Shown: positions 41,790 to 50,810, counted from the first letter of the stretch. The stretch is DNA of 64,000 nt from Flavobacterium sp. (GCA_021740105.1 JAIPAM010000002.1:186001-250000); one strand, 5' to 3'. Numbers and translations are program-made. The notes: a model not told the origin generated them from the letters alone.

Positions 41790-42917
41790 ATGAAAAAGAG
41801 AATTAGTTTATTTATTGTATTTATCTTAACCTTTATATCTTGTAAAGATGCCCACAGCAATTTAAAAGATGGTTTATATGCAGAAATAGAAACCAATAAA
41901 GGTACTATTCTAGTTCAATTAGAATATGAAAAAACTCCCGTTACTGTAGCTAATTTTGTTACCCTAGCTGAAGGAAATAATAGCTATGTAAACGAGAAAT
42001 TTAGAGGGAAACCTTTTTATGACAACTTGAAATTTCACCGTGTAATTGCCGATTTTATGATTCAAGGTGGAGACCCATTAGGAGATGGAAGTGGCGATAC
42101 TGGTTATAAATTTAAAGATGAAATTACCGATTTAGCATTTGATAAAGGCGGAGTTTTAGCCATGGCAAACTCGGGTCCTGGAACCAACAGCAGTCAATTT
42201 TTTATTACGCATGTTGAAACACCTTGGTTAAATGGATTGCATACTATTTTTGGACATGTAGTAGAAAATGGTATGGAAACTGTTAATTCAATTGTACAAA
42301 ATGACGAGATTAAATCGATTACGATTATCCGAAAAGGAGAAGCTGCAAAAAAGTTTGACGCGGTAAAAGTATTTCGTAATTTCTTTGCAAATGAAGAACA
42401 AAACTTGAAAAAACAAGCTTTAATTGAAGAACAAAATAAAAAATTCTATTTGAAAAAATACAAACCAATAATCGATGCGAAGATTGCCTACTTTAACAAA
42501 TTAAGAGAAACCTGTATTACCACAAAAAGCGGTTTACAGTTTGCAATTGTTAAAAAAGGAAATGGAAAAAAACCTGCAGCAGGAGCAAATATATTTATAA
42601 ATTACGCCGGTTTTCTTGAAGATGCCACTTTATTCGATACCAGTTTAGAAAATGTGGCAAAAGAATTCGGGAAATTTGATAAACAAAGAGCGGATGCAAA
42701 TCAATACCAACCCATTCCATTTCAAGCAGGTAAAAAGGACGGAATGATTCCTGGTTTTATCGAAGGAATTGAAAACATCGCTTTTGGCGATAAAGCGGTA
42801 TTATTCATTCCTTCAAGATTAGGTTATGGGGAAGCTGGGGCTGGAAATGTGATTCCTACCAATGCCAATATCATTTTCGAGATTGAATTATTAGAAAATA
42901 ATCCAAAAAATAAATAG
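41790..42917 (+). CDS. Cyclophilin-FKBP fusion peptidyl-prolyl isomerase, lipoprotein
   Basis: A 375-residue lipoprotein (Cys18 in TFISC) joining two unrelated isomerase folds. Residues about 27-190 are a cyclophilin with [31 protein letters not shown] and the LNGLHTIFGHV active-site blocks. A coiled, lysine-rich linker (about 205-245) leads to an FKBP domain (about 250-375: GLQFAIVKKGNGKKP, FINYAGFLED, LGYGEAGAGNVIP). It would catalyse proline isomerisation in the periplasm. The gene is 6 bases after gldI and a longer paralogue follows. Confidence 0.93.
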   Translation: MKKRISLFIVFILTFISCKDAHSNLKDGLYAEIETNKGTILVQLEYEKTPVTVANFVTLAEGNNSYVNEKFRGKPFYDNLKFHRVIADFMIQGGDPLGDGSGDTGYKFKDEITDLAFDKGGVLAMANSGPGTNSSQFFITHVETPWLNGLHTIFGHVVENGMETVNSIVQNDEIKSITIIRKGEAAKKFDAVKVFRNFFANEEQNLKKQALIEEQNKKFYLKKYKPIIDAKIAYFNKLRETCITTKSGLQFAIVKKGNGKKPAAGANIFINYAGFLEDATLFDTSLENVAKEFGKFDKQRADANQYQPIPFQAGKKDGMIPGFIEGIENIAFGDKAVLFIPSRLGYGEAGAGNVIPTNANIIFEIELLENNPKNK

Positions 42918-42978
42918 GGAATAAACCTGAAATCCCAGCAAAAAGCAAAAAAGTAAGGATATTATAAAACAAAATAAA

Positions 42979-44208
42979 ATGAAATTTAAAGTATTATTTT
43001 TATTGTTCTTTGGAATTACAACTTCCATTTATGCACAAAAAACAAAGAAAGCAGTTGGTACGAAATCACCTGTTACTACAGTTAAAAAAGCAAATACAAA
43101 TTCAAATGAAGGGATATTTGTCAATTTTGAAACATCAAAAGGTAAAATTGTATTGACATTAGAATATAAAAAAGCGCCTGTTACTGTTGCTAATTTTATA
43201 TCCTTAGTAGAAGGTACCAATACCTTCGTTTCAGATGAAAAATTGAAAGGAAAACCTTTTTACAATGGATTAAAATTCCACAGAGTGATTAAAGATTTTA
43301 TGATTCAAGGGGGTGACCCAGCAGGAAATGGTTCTGGAGGTTGTGGTTATAGTTTTAAAGATGAATGTCTTCCTGATTTGGTATTTGACAAAGGTGGAAT
43401 TCTTGCTATGGCAAATTCTGGTCCTGCAACTAATAGTAGCCAATTTTTTATTACGCACAAAGACACGCCTTGGTTGAATGGAAAACATACTATTTTCGGT
43501 CACGTTATTAGCGGAATGGATGTTGTAAATGCAATTGTACAAGACGATGTAATGCAAAAAGTGACTATTTCTAGAGTGGGTGCTGACGCAAAAAAATTCG
43601 ATGCTCCGAAAATATTTGCTGATTACTATGCTAATAAAGCTGGTGACGATGCGAAACAAGCTGCAGTTCAAGCTGAGGCAAGAGCGAAACAAGCTGTTAT
43701 TGATGCTGAAGCAAAAAAAGCATATGATTTAAAATACGGTCCTGTAAAAGCGGCAAAAGTTGCTGAATTATCAGCAATTAGAGCTACTGCTACTAAAACT
43801 GAAACAGGTTTAGAATATACTATTTTCAAAAAAGGCGCTGGTGTAAAACCAGCTGATGGAGCCAATATATTTGTTCACTATGCTGGATTTCTTGAGGACG
43901 GATCTCTTTTTGACAGTAGCTATGAAGAAGTGAATAAAGTCTATGGTAAATTTGATAAAAATAGAGCAGATCAAAACGGATACCAACCTTTCCCATTTCA
44001 ATATGGTAAAAAAGACGGATTGATCCCAGGATTTTTAGAAGGCCTAAATAAATTATCTATCGGTGATAGAGCAATGATATTCATCCCATCTAAATTAGGA
44101 TATGGTGAAAGAGGAGCTGGAAACGTGATTCCACCAAATTCGAATATTATTTTTGAAATTGAATTATTAGAAGGTATTCCTCCTCCGGTTGCGAATGAAG
44201 CAAAATAA
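42979..44208 (+). CDS. Cyclophilin-FKBP fusion peptidyl-prolyl isomerase, secreted
   Basis: A 409-residue paralogue of the preceding gene with the same order: signal peptide (ending near SIYAQ), cyclophilin (about 45-205, with [15 protein letters not shown] and [14 protein letters not shown]), an alanine-rich helical linker (about 215-250, [17 protein letters not shown]), and an FKBP domain (about 260-400, [17 protein letters not shown]). It lacks the lipobox Cys, so unlike its neighbour it is probably soluble in the periplasm. The cyclophilin domain carries an extra Cys pair ([10 protein letters not shown]) absent from the lipoprotein copy. A 61-base gap and a following terminator frame the gene. 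Confidence 0.93.
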   Translation: MKFKVLFLLFFGITTSIYAQKTKKAVGTKSPVTTVKKANTNSNEGIFVNFETSKGKIVLTLEYKKAPVTVANFISLVEGTNTFVSDEKLKGKPFYNGLKFHRVIKDFMIQGGDPAGNGSGGCGYSFKDECLPDLVFDKGGILAMANSGPATNSSQFFITHKDTPWLNGKHTIFGHVISGMDVVNAIVQDDVMQKVTISRVGADAKKFDAPKIFADYYANKAGDDAKQAAVQAEARAKQAVIDAEAKKAYDLKYGPVKAAKVAELSAIRATATKTETGLEYTIFKKGAGVKPADGANIFVHYAGFLEDGSLFDSSYEEVNKVYGKFDKNRADQNGYQPFPFQYGKKDGLIPGFLEGLNKLSIGDRAMIFIPSKLGYGERGAGNVIPPNSNIIFEIELLEGIPPPVANEAK

Positions 44209-44224
44209 TTAAAATCATGTTAAT

Positions 44225-44258
44225 AAAAAAAGGTGTTCAAATTGAACACCTTTTTTAT
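44225..44258. terminator. Bidirectional terminator after the second isomerase gene
   Basis: AAAAAGGTGTTC pairs with GAACACCTTTTT around an AAATT loop; both sides carry A/T runs, and the genes on either side converge here. Confidence 0.88.
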
Positions 44259-44272
44259 TTGCTTATATTGAA

Positions 44273-44710
44273 TTAACCTTTAAATTTCCAATCAAATTCA
44301 TCTTTATCATTGATGATGGCCCCTATTTCAAACTTAACTACCTCATCAAATTCCGTTTGGAAAATGATCCAATTGTCTTCATTAAAATAGTTCTCGAAAG
44401 TATCGAATTCTTCTTGAGTAAATTTAGTAATTCCCTTAGTATTCAATTGAGATTTAACCTCACTTATATTTTTACCAATCACTTTATTTTCAAATAATTC
44501 CATTTCAGAACTTGAAGCTACAATATAACCTAATTTAAAGTCTTCGTCTTTATAAAAAGTCAAGCGCATTTTCAAAGTATTGTAAGAAAAAATCACGTTA
44601 TCGTCTTCATCTTTATAATTTCTATTGGGTTTTCCGTAAATAGCAATTACATCGTTTTGCTTCATACCGAAAACGAGTTGGTCAATTCCGTGTTTTAAAT
44701 TTATTTTCAT
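44273..44710 (-). CDS. Unknown protein with SmpA/OmlA-like opening
   Basis: A 145-residue cytoplasmic protein with no signal peptide. The opening pattern LVFGMKQNDVIAIYGKPNR (residues 12-30) resembles the hydrophobic-GMxxxDVxxxxGxP motif of SmpA/OmlA and beta-lactamase-inhibitor folds, and a second, weaker copy (ENKVIGKNISEVKSQL) appears at about 74-89, suggesting a duplicated fold. The protein is strongly acidic towards the C-terminus. I do not recognise a named family. It lies 17 bases after another unknown gene on the same strand, so the two are likely co-transcribed. Confidence 0.72.
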   Translation of the reverse strand: MKINLKHGIDQLVFGMKQNDVIAIYGKPNRNYKDEDDNVIFSYNTLKMRLTFYKDEDFKLGYIVASSSEMELFENKVIGKNISEVKSQLNTKGITKFTQEEFDTFENYFNEDNWIIFQTEFDEVVKFEIGAIINDKDEFDWKFKG

Positions 44711-44727
44711 AGCTTATTTTTTTACCA

Positions 44728-45081
44728 CTACTCTACTCCATCGAACCGCTCTGGCACTTGCGGGTCGTACAATGGACATTTGAATTCCTCTAATGCCTCA
44801 ACCAATATGTCCATGGTTTTCCCTTCGGTTCCATAGCAATCTATTTTTATACTTTGCGAGGTAGTTCGAACATGAAAAGCACCAGGACCATTGTTGTTTT
44901 TCCAACTGTTTTCATCTACGCGTTCCCATTTTGAAAAAAGCGAATTTATTCTATTGACAATTACCGTTGTAGGAAGTTCTTCTAATCCATCAACTGATTG
45001 TTCTTTAGCAATTGCTTCATAAACAAGGTGATTGTTAAGATAAATTCCTTCTTTATAATTCCAAAAAACGAGTTCGTACAT
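44728..45081 (-). CDS. Unknown conserved-looking protein
   Basis: A 117-residue cytoplasmic protein without signal peptide or membrane helix. It begins MYELVFWNYKEGIYLNN and is predicted mixed alpha/beta with a central WKNNNGPGAFHVRTTSQS segment and the ending CPLYDPQVPERFDGVE. I do not recognise the family. Base use is like that of its neighbours, so there is no sign of recent transfer. It begins just after a tract of GTTTAAA repeats and is followed 17 bases later by the SmpA-like gene. Confidence 0.68.
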   Translation of the reverse strand: MYELVFWNYKEGIYLNNHLVYEAIAKEQSVDGLEELPTTVIVNRINSLFSKWERVDENSWKNNNGPGAFHVRTTSQSIKIDCYGTEGKTMDILVEALEEFKCPLYDPQVPERFDGVE

Positions 45082-45087
45082 TGAAAA

Positions 45088-45140
45088 AAAGTTTAAAGTT
45101 TAAAGTTTAAAGTTTCAAAAGTTAAAAAGTTAAAAAGTAG
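45088..45140. repeat. Short tandem repeats GTTTAAA and GTTAAAAA
   Basis: Three perfect GTTTAAA units (45091-45111) plus a partial one are followed by two perfect GTTAAAAA units (45121-45136). The tract lies between the PurM-family gene and the unknown gene transcribed from 45081, in the latter's promoter region, where copy number could vary by slippage. Confidence 0.75.
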
Positions 45141-45154
45141 TTGTAAAATTGCTA

Positions 45155-46333
45155 TTAATATTCAAAAACACCATACTCACTGGTGATGGTTAGTTTTTTT
45201 GAATCTGATGCTGCTACTCTTCCGACAATTTGAGCATCAACATTAAATGATTTTGAGATTGCGATTATGTCATTTGCAACAGCTTTCGAAACATACAATT
45301 CCATACGGTGGCCACAGTTAAAAACTTGGTACATTTCCTTCCAATCCGTTTTAGATTGCTCTTGAATTAATTGGAATAAAGGCGGTACTGGAAATAAATT
45401 ATCTTTAATCACATGCACGTTATCTACAAAGTGCAACACTTTGGTTTGTGCGCCACCACTGCAATGAACCATTCCGTGAATAGAATCAGAGTGGTACTTT
45501 TCTAGTATTTTTTTAATAATTGGAGCGTAAGTACGTGTTGGTGATAAAACCAATTTACCAGCATCTATTGGAGAATTTTCTACCGCATCGGTCAATTTTA
45601 CTTTACCTGAATAAACCAATTCGTTAGGAACGGCAGCGTCAAAACTTTCCGGGTATTTATTAGCTAAATAATGGTCAAAAACATCATGCCTTGCAGAAGT
45701 CAATCCGTTGCTTCCCATTCCTCCATTGTAACCAGTTTCGTAACTTGATTGGCCATAAGAAGCAAAACCTACAATTACATCACCCGCTTGAATATTAGCA
45801 TTATCAATTACATCGCTACGTTTCATTCTTGCGGTAACAGTTGAATCTACAATAATAGTTCTAACTATATCTCCCACATCGGCAGTTTCACCACCAGTAG
45901 AATGAATTGTTACACCATAGGATTTAAGTTCGGAAATTAATTCTTCAGTTCCGTTAATTATAGCTGAAATTACCTCTGAAGGTATTAAATTTTTATTTCT
46001 TCCAATAGTTGAAGAAAGTAAAATGTTATCAGTTGCTCCTACACACAACAAATCGTCGATATTCATGATTAATGCGTCTTGAGCAATTCCTTTCCAAACA
46101 GAAATATCCCCCGTTTCTTTCCAATACATATAAGCCAACGAGGATTTAGTTCCAGCTCCGTCAGCGTGCATTATCAAACAATAGTCTTCGTCTTGGGTTA
46201 AATAATCAGGGACAATTTTACAAAAGGCTTTGGGAAATAACCCTTTATCAATGTTTTTAATAGCATTATGAACGTCTTCTTTTGATGCGGAAACTCCTCG
46301 AAGAGCATATCTTTTACTTGTATCTGAACTCAT
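45155..46333 (-). CDS. purM: PurM-family phosphoribosylformylglycinamidine cyclo-ligase (AIR synthase)
   Basis: A 392-residue protein of the AIR synthase/PurM fold. It has the ATP-binding N-terminal part with the MHADGAGTKSSLAYMYW block and INIDDLLCVGA, the STGGETADVGDI loop, and the C-terminal domain with the GMVHCSGGAQTK segment. The enzyme closes the imidazole ring in the fifth step of purine synthesis. The sequence is the divergent, longer Bacteroidota form, so some databases call it AIR synthase-related. The ATG at 46333 is preferred over one at 46357, since the latter lies inside the -7 element. Confidence 0.85.
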   Translation of the reverse strand: MSSDTSKRYALRGVSASKEDVHNAIKNIDKGLFPKAFCKIVPDYLTQDEDYCLIMHADGAGTKSSLAYMYWKETGDISVWKGIAQDALIMNIDDLLCVGATDNILLSSTIGRNKNLIPSEVISAIINGTEELISELKSYGVTIHSTGGETADVGDIVRTIIVDSTVTARMKRSDVIDNANIQAGDVIVGFASYGQSSYETGYNGGMGSNGLTSARHDVFDHYLANKYPESFDAAVPNELVYSGKVKLTDAVENSPIDAGKLVLSPTRTYAPIIKKILEKYHSDSIHGMVHCSGGAQTKVLHFVDNVHVIKDNLFPVPPLFQLIQEQSKTDWKEMYQVFNCGHRMELYVSKAVANDIIAISKSFNVDAQIVGRVAASDSKKLTITSEYGVFEY

Positions 46334-46354
46334 TTTTTGTTGTGTAGTTGTTTG

Positions 46355-46362
46355 CAAAGATA
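46355..46362 (-). promoter_or_regulatory. -7 promoter element of the PurM-family gene
   Basis: The minus strand reads TATCTTTG, an exact TAnnTTTG match 21 bases before the start codon at 46333. Confidence 0.5.
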
Positions 46363-46404
46363 ATCTGAATTTTTGGATGTGAAATTACGATTGAGGGAAA
46401 TAAT

Positions 46405-47199
46405 TTATTTACTCAAAATCATTATCTCTACTCGTCTATTGTCCTCCTCCTCCTGAGCTGATTTTTCAGGTATAGGATGTATTGGTCTCGAGGTTCCAAA
46501 TCCCTTAAAAGACATGCGGTTTTTATTGATTCCGTTTTTAATTAGAAACATCCAAACTGCTCTTGCCCGGGAGGGCGAAACGTCATAAACCCCCGGAAGT
46601 GTTTGACAACAAATATGACCTTGAATTTCAATTTTCAATTTTGGATTGTCATTCATCACGCACAATAATTCATACAATACAGGTTCTGAATTTGGTAATA
46701 ACCGCGCAGAATTATTAAAAAAATAAAGGTTGTCCAACTTAATATGATCACCAATATTAGAGTTTTTCAAAGAATTATTCAATTCTTCTAATTTAAGCTG
46801 TTCTTTTGTTTTTGGTTCTGGTACTTTTATTAATTGATAAATCACCGTCACTTTTCTATTCTCCGATTGAATTTTTGATTGCTCAAAATCTTTACCGAAT
46901 CCTTTAATTTCGTAATCTGGTTTGATTTTTACATTTCTTTCTTTTAAAAAATCATGAACCGTTTGAACCCTCTTCCAAGAAAGTGAATCGTTGTAAACAC
47001 TTGACCCTTTCCAGTCACAAAACCCATATATCTTTTGGACTTCTATATTCTTTGAGGAAGCTACCCAATCCAAGAGTTTTTGATTGGCGCCCATATTAAT
47101 ATCGTATTTATCAAAATCAAAGAAAACTTCCAATTTTTCTTGAGCTGCTATTCTTCCAATGCCTATAAGCAATAAGATATATAATAGTTTGAACTTCAT
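46405..47199 (-). CDS. OmpA-family protein with two OmpA-like domains
   Basis: A 264-residue exported protein (signal peptide ending near IAAQ). The C-terminal half (about 155-264) is a normal OmpA peptidoglycan-binding domain: LDNLYFFNNSARLLPNSEPVL, then IEIQGHICC, SRARAVWMFLIKNGI, and DNRRVEIMIL. The first half (about 22-125) has the same order in weaker form: VFFDFDKYDINMGANQKLL, IYGFCDWKGSS, SWKRVQTVHDFL, ENRKVTVIY. It therefore carries a tandem duplication without a beta-barrel. It probably links the outer membrane or periplasm to the cell wall. It stands between the PurM-family gene and glnN. Confidence 0.88.
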   Translation of the reverse strand: MKFKLLYILLLIGIGRIAAQEKLEVFFDFDKYDINMGANQKLLDWVASSKNIEVQKIYGFCDWKGSSVYNDSLSWKRVQTVHDFLKERNVKIKPDYEIKGFGKDFEQSKIQSENRKVTVIYQLIKVPEPKTKEQLKLEELNNSLKNSNIGDHIKLDNLYFFNNSARLLPNSEPVLYELLCVMNDNPKLKIEIQGHICCQTLPGVYDVSPSRARAVWMFLIKNGINKNRMSFKGFGTSRPIHPIPEKSAQEEEDNRRVEIMILSK

Positions 47200-47323
47200 T
47201 ATTTTAATTTGAAATTGATATTTTTAAATACAATCAAAGTTATGACTTTTTTTTAGTTAGGATAGGGAACTAAAATTCTTTCCTTAAGACTTAATTTATA
47301 ATAACTAGAAAATGGTTAATTTA

Positions 47324-49513
47324 TTATTTAGTAAACAACAGCTCACGGTATTTTGTCAAAGTCCAAATTTCATCATCAATTAATAGTTCTAACTTATCGC
47401 AATGCTCTCTGATAATTTCAAAGTAAGGTTTGACTTGATTACAATAGTTATCCGCCATTTTTTGAGCATCAGTTAGCGCATTTGCCTTTTTTCTGGCGTT
47501 CGTCATTGCATCTACTTTTGAATTAATGCCCTCAATGTGAACAGAAATTTCTTTGATTAATCGGATTTGCTCTTTAGCAATTTTTTCAAATTCAGCTCCG
47601 AAAATCTCTTTAATTCCTTTTACATTTTCAATCAGGGTATTTTGATATCTAATGGCTGTAGGAATTACATGATTCAGAGACATATCTCCCAAAACGCGAC
47701 CTTCTATTTGAATTTTCTTGGTATATTCTTCCAACTCGATTTCATATCTCGCTTCTACTTCCACGTGATTCATAATTTTCATTTCCGAAAATAAATCCAA
47801 GGCTTGTTTTGAAGCTCTCGCTTTTAACGCTTCTGGAGTTGTTTTCGAATTACTTAATCCGCGTTTCGCCGCTTCTTTTTCCCAAGCCTCGCTATAACCG
47901 TCACCTTCAAAAAGGATATTTTTAGAAACTTTAATATATTCTCTTAAAACATTGAAAATAGCATCGTCTTTTTTCATGCCTTTAGAGTCAATTAATTTGT
48001 CTACTTCTACTTTAAAATCTTTTAATTGTTTGGCAACGATAGTATTTAAAGTAGTCATTGCATTCGAACAGTTAGCTGAAGATCCTACCGCTCTAAATTC
48101 AAATTTATTTCCAGTAAAGGCAAATGGAGAAGTTCTATTTCTGTCGGTATTGTCCAATAATACATCTGGGATTTTACCTACTACATTCAATTTTAATTCT
48201 GTTTTTTCCTCCGGTGATAATTTACCAGTAGTTACTCCTTCTAATTCTGCTAAAACCTTCGTTAATTGTTCTCCAATAAAAACTGATATAATGGCAGGCG
48301 GCGCTTCATTAGCTCCTAATCTATGATCATTACTTGCAGTAGCAATTGATCCTCGCAATAAAGCTTCGTAATCGTTTACTGCTTTTATAGTATTAATAAA
48401 GAAAGTTAAAAATTGTAAATTGCTCATCGGAGTTTTACTTGGACTCAATAAATTAACTCCCGTATCTGTTGCCAGTGACCAGTTGTTGTGTTTTCCTGAT
48501 CCGTTTACCCCCTTAAATGGTTTTTCATGCAATAACACTTTTAAATCATGGCGCTCGCTTACTTTATTCATCACGTCCATCAACAAGCAGTTGTGATCCA
48601 CAGCAAGATTGGTTTCTTCAAATATTGGTGCCAACTCAAATTGGTTTGGGGCAACTTCATTATGACGCGTTTTAACCGGTATTCCAAGAAGCATACATTC
48701 TTGTTCTAAATCTCGCATAAAGGTCAAAGCTCGCGTCGGTATTGAACCAAAATAATGATCGTCCAATTGTTGTCCTTTGGCAGAGGTATGACCAATTAAC
48801 GTTCTACCTGTCATCATTAAATCGGGACGCGAATTAAATAACGATTTATCAATCAAAAAATACTCTTGCTCCCAACCTAAAGTTGCGGTAACTTTTTTTA
48901 CATTTTTATCAAAATATTTACATACATCAGTAGCTGCCTCATCCATGGCAGATAAGGCACGAAGTAATGGAATTTTATTATCTAAGGCTTCTCCGGTGTA
49001 CGAAATAAAAACCGTTGGAATGCATAATGTGGTACCATATATAAATGCTGGCGAGGTAGGGTCCCAAGCAGTATATCCCCTAGCTTCAAACGTATTTCTA
49101 ATTCCTCCATTTGGAAAACTAGAGGCGTCTGGTTCTTGTTGAACCAATTGTGCTCCACCAAATTTCTCTACAGGATCACTACCGTCATAGGAAGTTTCAA
49201 AAAAAGCATCGTGTTTCTCCGCTGTGGTTCCTGTTAAAGGTTGAAACCAATGGGTGTAATGAGTTACTCCTTTAGACAAGGCCCATTCTTTCATTCCCAT
49301 GGCAATGTAGTCGGCTAATTTTCTGTCAATTTTAGTACCAAATTGAACGGCATCTTTAACCGCTTTGTGCGCATCAGAAGTCAAAAACTGCTTCATCGCT
49401 TTATCGTTAAAAACATTCGAACCAAATATGGTTGACTTTTTATTGGTTTCTTCAAACTTAATACTTGATCTATTCGATGCTTCTCTCAGAGCCTGAAAAC
49501 GTAAATTTGCCAT
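47324..49513 (-). CDS. glnN: Glutamine synthetase type III
   Basis: A 729-residue glutamine synthetase of the GSIII family, which makes glutamine from glutamate, ammonia and ATP. GSIII is typical of Bacteroidota and cyanobacteria and much longer than GSI. Family blocks include the TLGWEQEYFLID metal site, the ETNLAVDHNCLLMD segment, the NGSGKHNNWSL block, and NRTSPFAFTGNKFEFRAVGSS. The last 200 residues are the GSIII-specific helical C-terminus. It diverges from a second, shorter glutamine synthetase gene across 256 bases with repeated C-rich boxes. Confidence 0.97.
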   Translation of the reverse strand: MANLRFQALREASNRSSIKFEETNKKSTIFGSNVFNDKAMKQFLTSDAHKAVKDAVQFGTKIDRKLADYIAMGMKEWALSKGVTHYTHWFQPLTGTTAEKHDAFFETSYDGSDPVEKFGGAQLVQQEPDASSFPNGGIRNTFEARGYTAWDPTSPAFIYGTTLCIPTVFISYTGEALDNKIPLLRALSAMDEAATDVCKYFDKNVKKVTATLGWEQEYFLIDKSLFNSRPDLMMTGRTLIGHTSAKGQQLDDHYFGSIPTRALTFMRDLEQECMLLGIPVKTRHNEVAPNQFELAPIFEETNLAVDHNCLLMDVMNKVSERHDLKVLLHEKPFKGVNGSGKHNNWSLATDTGVNLLSPSKTPMSNLQFLTFFINTIKAVNDYEALLRGSIATASNDHRLGANEAPPAIISVFIGEQLTKVLAELEGVTTGKLSPEEKTELKLNVVGKIPDVLLDNTDRNRTSPFAFTGNKFEFRAVGSSANCSNAMTTLNTIVAKQLKDFKVEVDKLIDSKGMKKDDAIFNVLREYIKVSKNILFEGDGYSEAWEKEAAKRGLSNSKTTPEALKARASKQALDLFSEMKIMNHVEVEARYEIELEEYTKKIQIEGRVLGDMSLNHVIPTAIRYQNTLIENVKGIKEIFGAEFEKIAKEQIRLIKEISVHIEGINSKVDAMTNARKKANALTDAQKMADNYCNQVKPYFEIIREHCDKLELLIDDEIWTLTKYRELLFTK

Positions 49514-49554
49514 ACTAATTGTTATTTATTGTTATAAATTAGTTCATTTGATTA

Positions 49555-49562
49555 CAAATATA
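49555..49562 (-). promoter_or_regulatory. -7 promoter element of glnN
   Basis: The minus strand reads TATATTTG (exact TAnnTTTG), 41 bases before the glnN start. A CACCCTAAT box lies 21 bases upstream of it, where a -33 element would be. Confidence 0.5.
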
Positions 49563-49583
49563 ATAAAATGTTCAAATTATAAA

Positions 49584-49710
49584 CACCCTAATTAATGAAT
49601 TACAAAAATTATACTCTTAAAAACTAAATTAAAATTATTATACCCCCCTAAAAAATAGTTCTTAACCAAAATAATTCATTGTTAATAAAATATACCCCCT
49701 AATTTTTAGG
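49584..49710. promoter_or_regulatory. Repeated C-rich boxes in the glnN-glnA control region
   Basis: Three related boxes occur on the plus strand: CACCCTAAT (49584-49592), TACCCCCCTAAAAA (49641-49654) and TACCCCCTAATTTTTAGG (49693-49710). The last contains the inverted repeat CCTAA-TTT-TTAGG (49698-49710). The outer boxes cover the -33 positions of the two divergent promoters and the spacing between boxes is 52-57 bases. They are probably binding sites of a shared nitrogen regulator; the regulator is not in the window. Confidence 0.5.
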
Positions 49711-49728
49711 AGTTATGAATAAATTATT

Positions 49729-49736
49729 TATTTTTG
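49729..49736 (+). promoter_or_regulatory. -7 promoter element of glnA
   Basis: TATTTTTG matches TAnnTTTG, 33 bases before the ATG at 49770. The CCTAA/TTAGG inverted repeat ends 18 bases upstream, at the -33 position, and no TTG is seen there. Confidence 0.55.
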
Positions 49737-49769
49737 CGCCATAATTAATAACTTAATTACTAAAAAACC

Positions 49770-50783
49770 ATGGCAAAAATTAAATTAGAGTACATTTGGT
49801 TGGATGGATACGTGCCAACGCAAAATTTAAGAAGTAAAACTAAAGTGGAAGAACATGAGAATTTTCAAGGAACTTTAGCAGAAATCGGAAATTGGTCTTT
49901 TGACGGCTCCTCTACAAAACAAGCTGAAGGTGGTTCATCCGACTGTTTGTTAGTTCCCGTTGCTATTTACCCAGATCCTACTAGAAAAAATGGTTGGTTA
50001 GTAATGACAGAAGTTATGAATGCTGATGGTACTCCTCACTCTTCAAATGGTAGAGCTACTATTGATGATGACGGTGATTTCTGGTTCGGTTTCGAACAAG
50101 AATATTTTATAATGGATACTAAAACATTATTGCCATTAGGTTTCCCGATAGGCGGATATCCTGCGCCACAAGGAATGTACTATTGCTCAGTAGGAGGAAA
50201 AAACACTCACGGTAGAGCTCTTGTTGAAGAACATGCCGATTTATGTATCGCTGCTGGAATTAACTTTGAAGGGATTAACCAAGAGGTTGCTTGCGGACAA
50301 TGGGAATTCCAATTGTTTGCTAAAGGAGCAAAAAAAGCAGGTGACGAAATTTGGGTTGCCCGTTATTTATTAGATCGTTTAACTGAAAAATACGGATACT
50401 ATATTGAATACCACCCAAAACCACTAGGAGATACTGACTGGAATGGTTCTGGTATGCATGCTAACTTCTCTAACGAGGTATTAAGAACATGTGGTGATCA
50501 AGCTACTTATGAAAGAATTTGCGAAGCGTTCCGCCCAGTAACTGCAGAGCACATCGCAGTTTATGGAGCTTACAACGACCAACGTTTAACTGGTAAACAC
50601 GAAACAGCGTCAATTCACGATTTCTCTTATGGAGTTTCTGACAGAGGTTGTTCTATCCGTATACCATTAATGGTTGTGCAAAAAGGATGGAAAGGATGGT
50701 TGGAAGATCGTCGTCCAGCATCAAACGGTGATCCATATAAAATTGCTGCAAGAATTATCAAAACAGTTAAATCTGCTTTATAA
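49770..50783 (+). CDS. glnA: Glutamine synthetase, short GSII-like type
   Basis: A 337-residue glutamine synthetase resembling the eukaryotic-type GSII more than the 470-residue GSI of E. coli. It has the LDGYVPTQNLRSKTK opening, the NWSFDGSSTKQAEG active-site loop, the WFGFEQEYF metal site, the EGINQEVACGQWEFQ segment, and NGSGMHANFS, where GSII has GAGAHTNFS. It catalyses the same reaction as GlnN. Having two different synthetases back to back suggests expression under different nitrogen states. A perfect 13-bp terminator with a GAAA loop follows. Confidence 0.93.
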   Translation: MAKIKLEYIWLDGYVPTQNLRSKTKVEEHENFQGTLAEIGNWSFDGSSTKQAEGGSSDCLLVPVAIYPDPTRKNGWLVMTEVMNADGTPHSSNGRATIDDDGDFWFGFEQEYFIMDTKTLLPLGFPIGGYPAPQGMYYCSVGGKNTHGRALVEEHADLCIAAGINFEGINQEVACGQWEFQLFAKGAKKAGDEIWVARYLLDRLTEKYGYYIEYHPKPLGDTDWNGSGMHANFSNEVLRTCGDQATYERICEAFRPVTAEHIAVYGAYNDQRLTGKHETASIHDFSYGVSDRGCSIRIPLMVVQKGWKGWLEDRRPASNGDPYKIAARIIKTVKSAL

Positions 50784-50810
50784 TATAAACTACTACAACT
50801 ACAACAATTA

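Noticed and set aside
43270..43692. Long minus-strand open frame of 140 codons inside the isomerase gene
   Set aside because: It is the complement of strongly conserved cyclophilin code and its product is low-complexity, as expected for a shadow.
45088..45140. Possible CRISPR or phage attachment repeat
   Set aside because: Units are only 7-8 bases with no spacers and no cas or integrase gene nearby; it is a simple tandem repeat.
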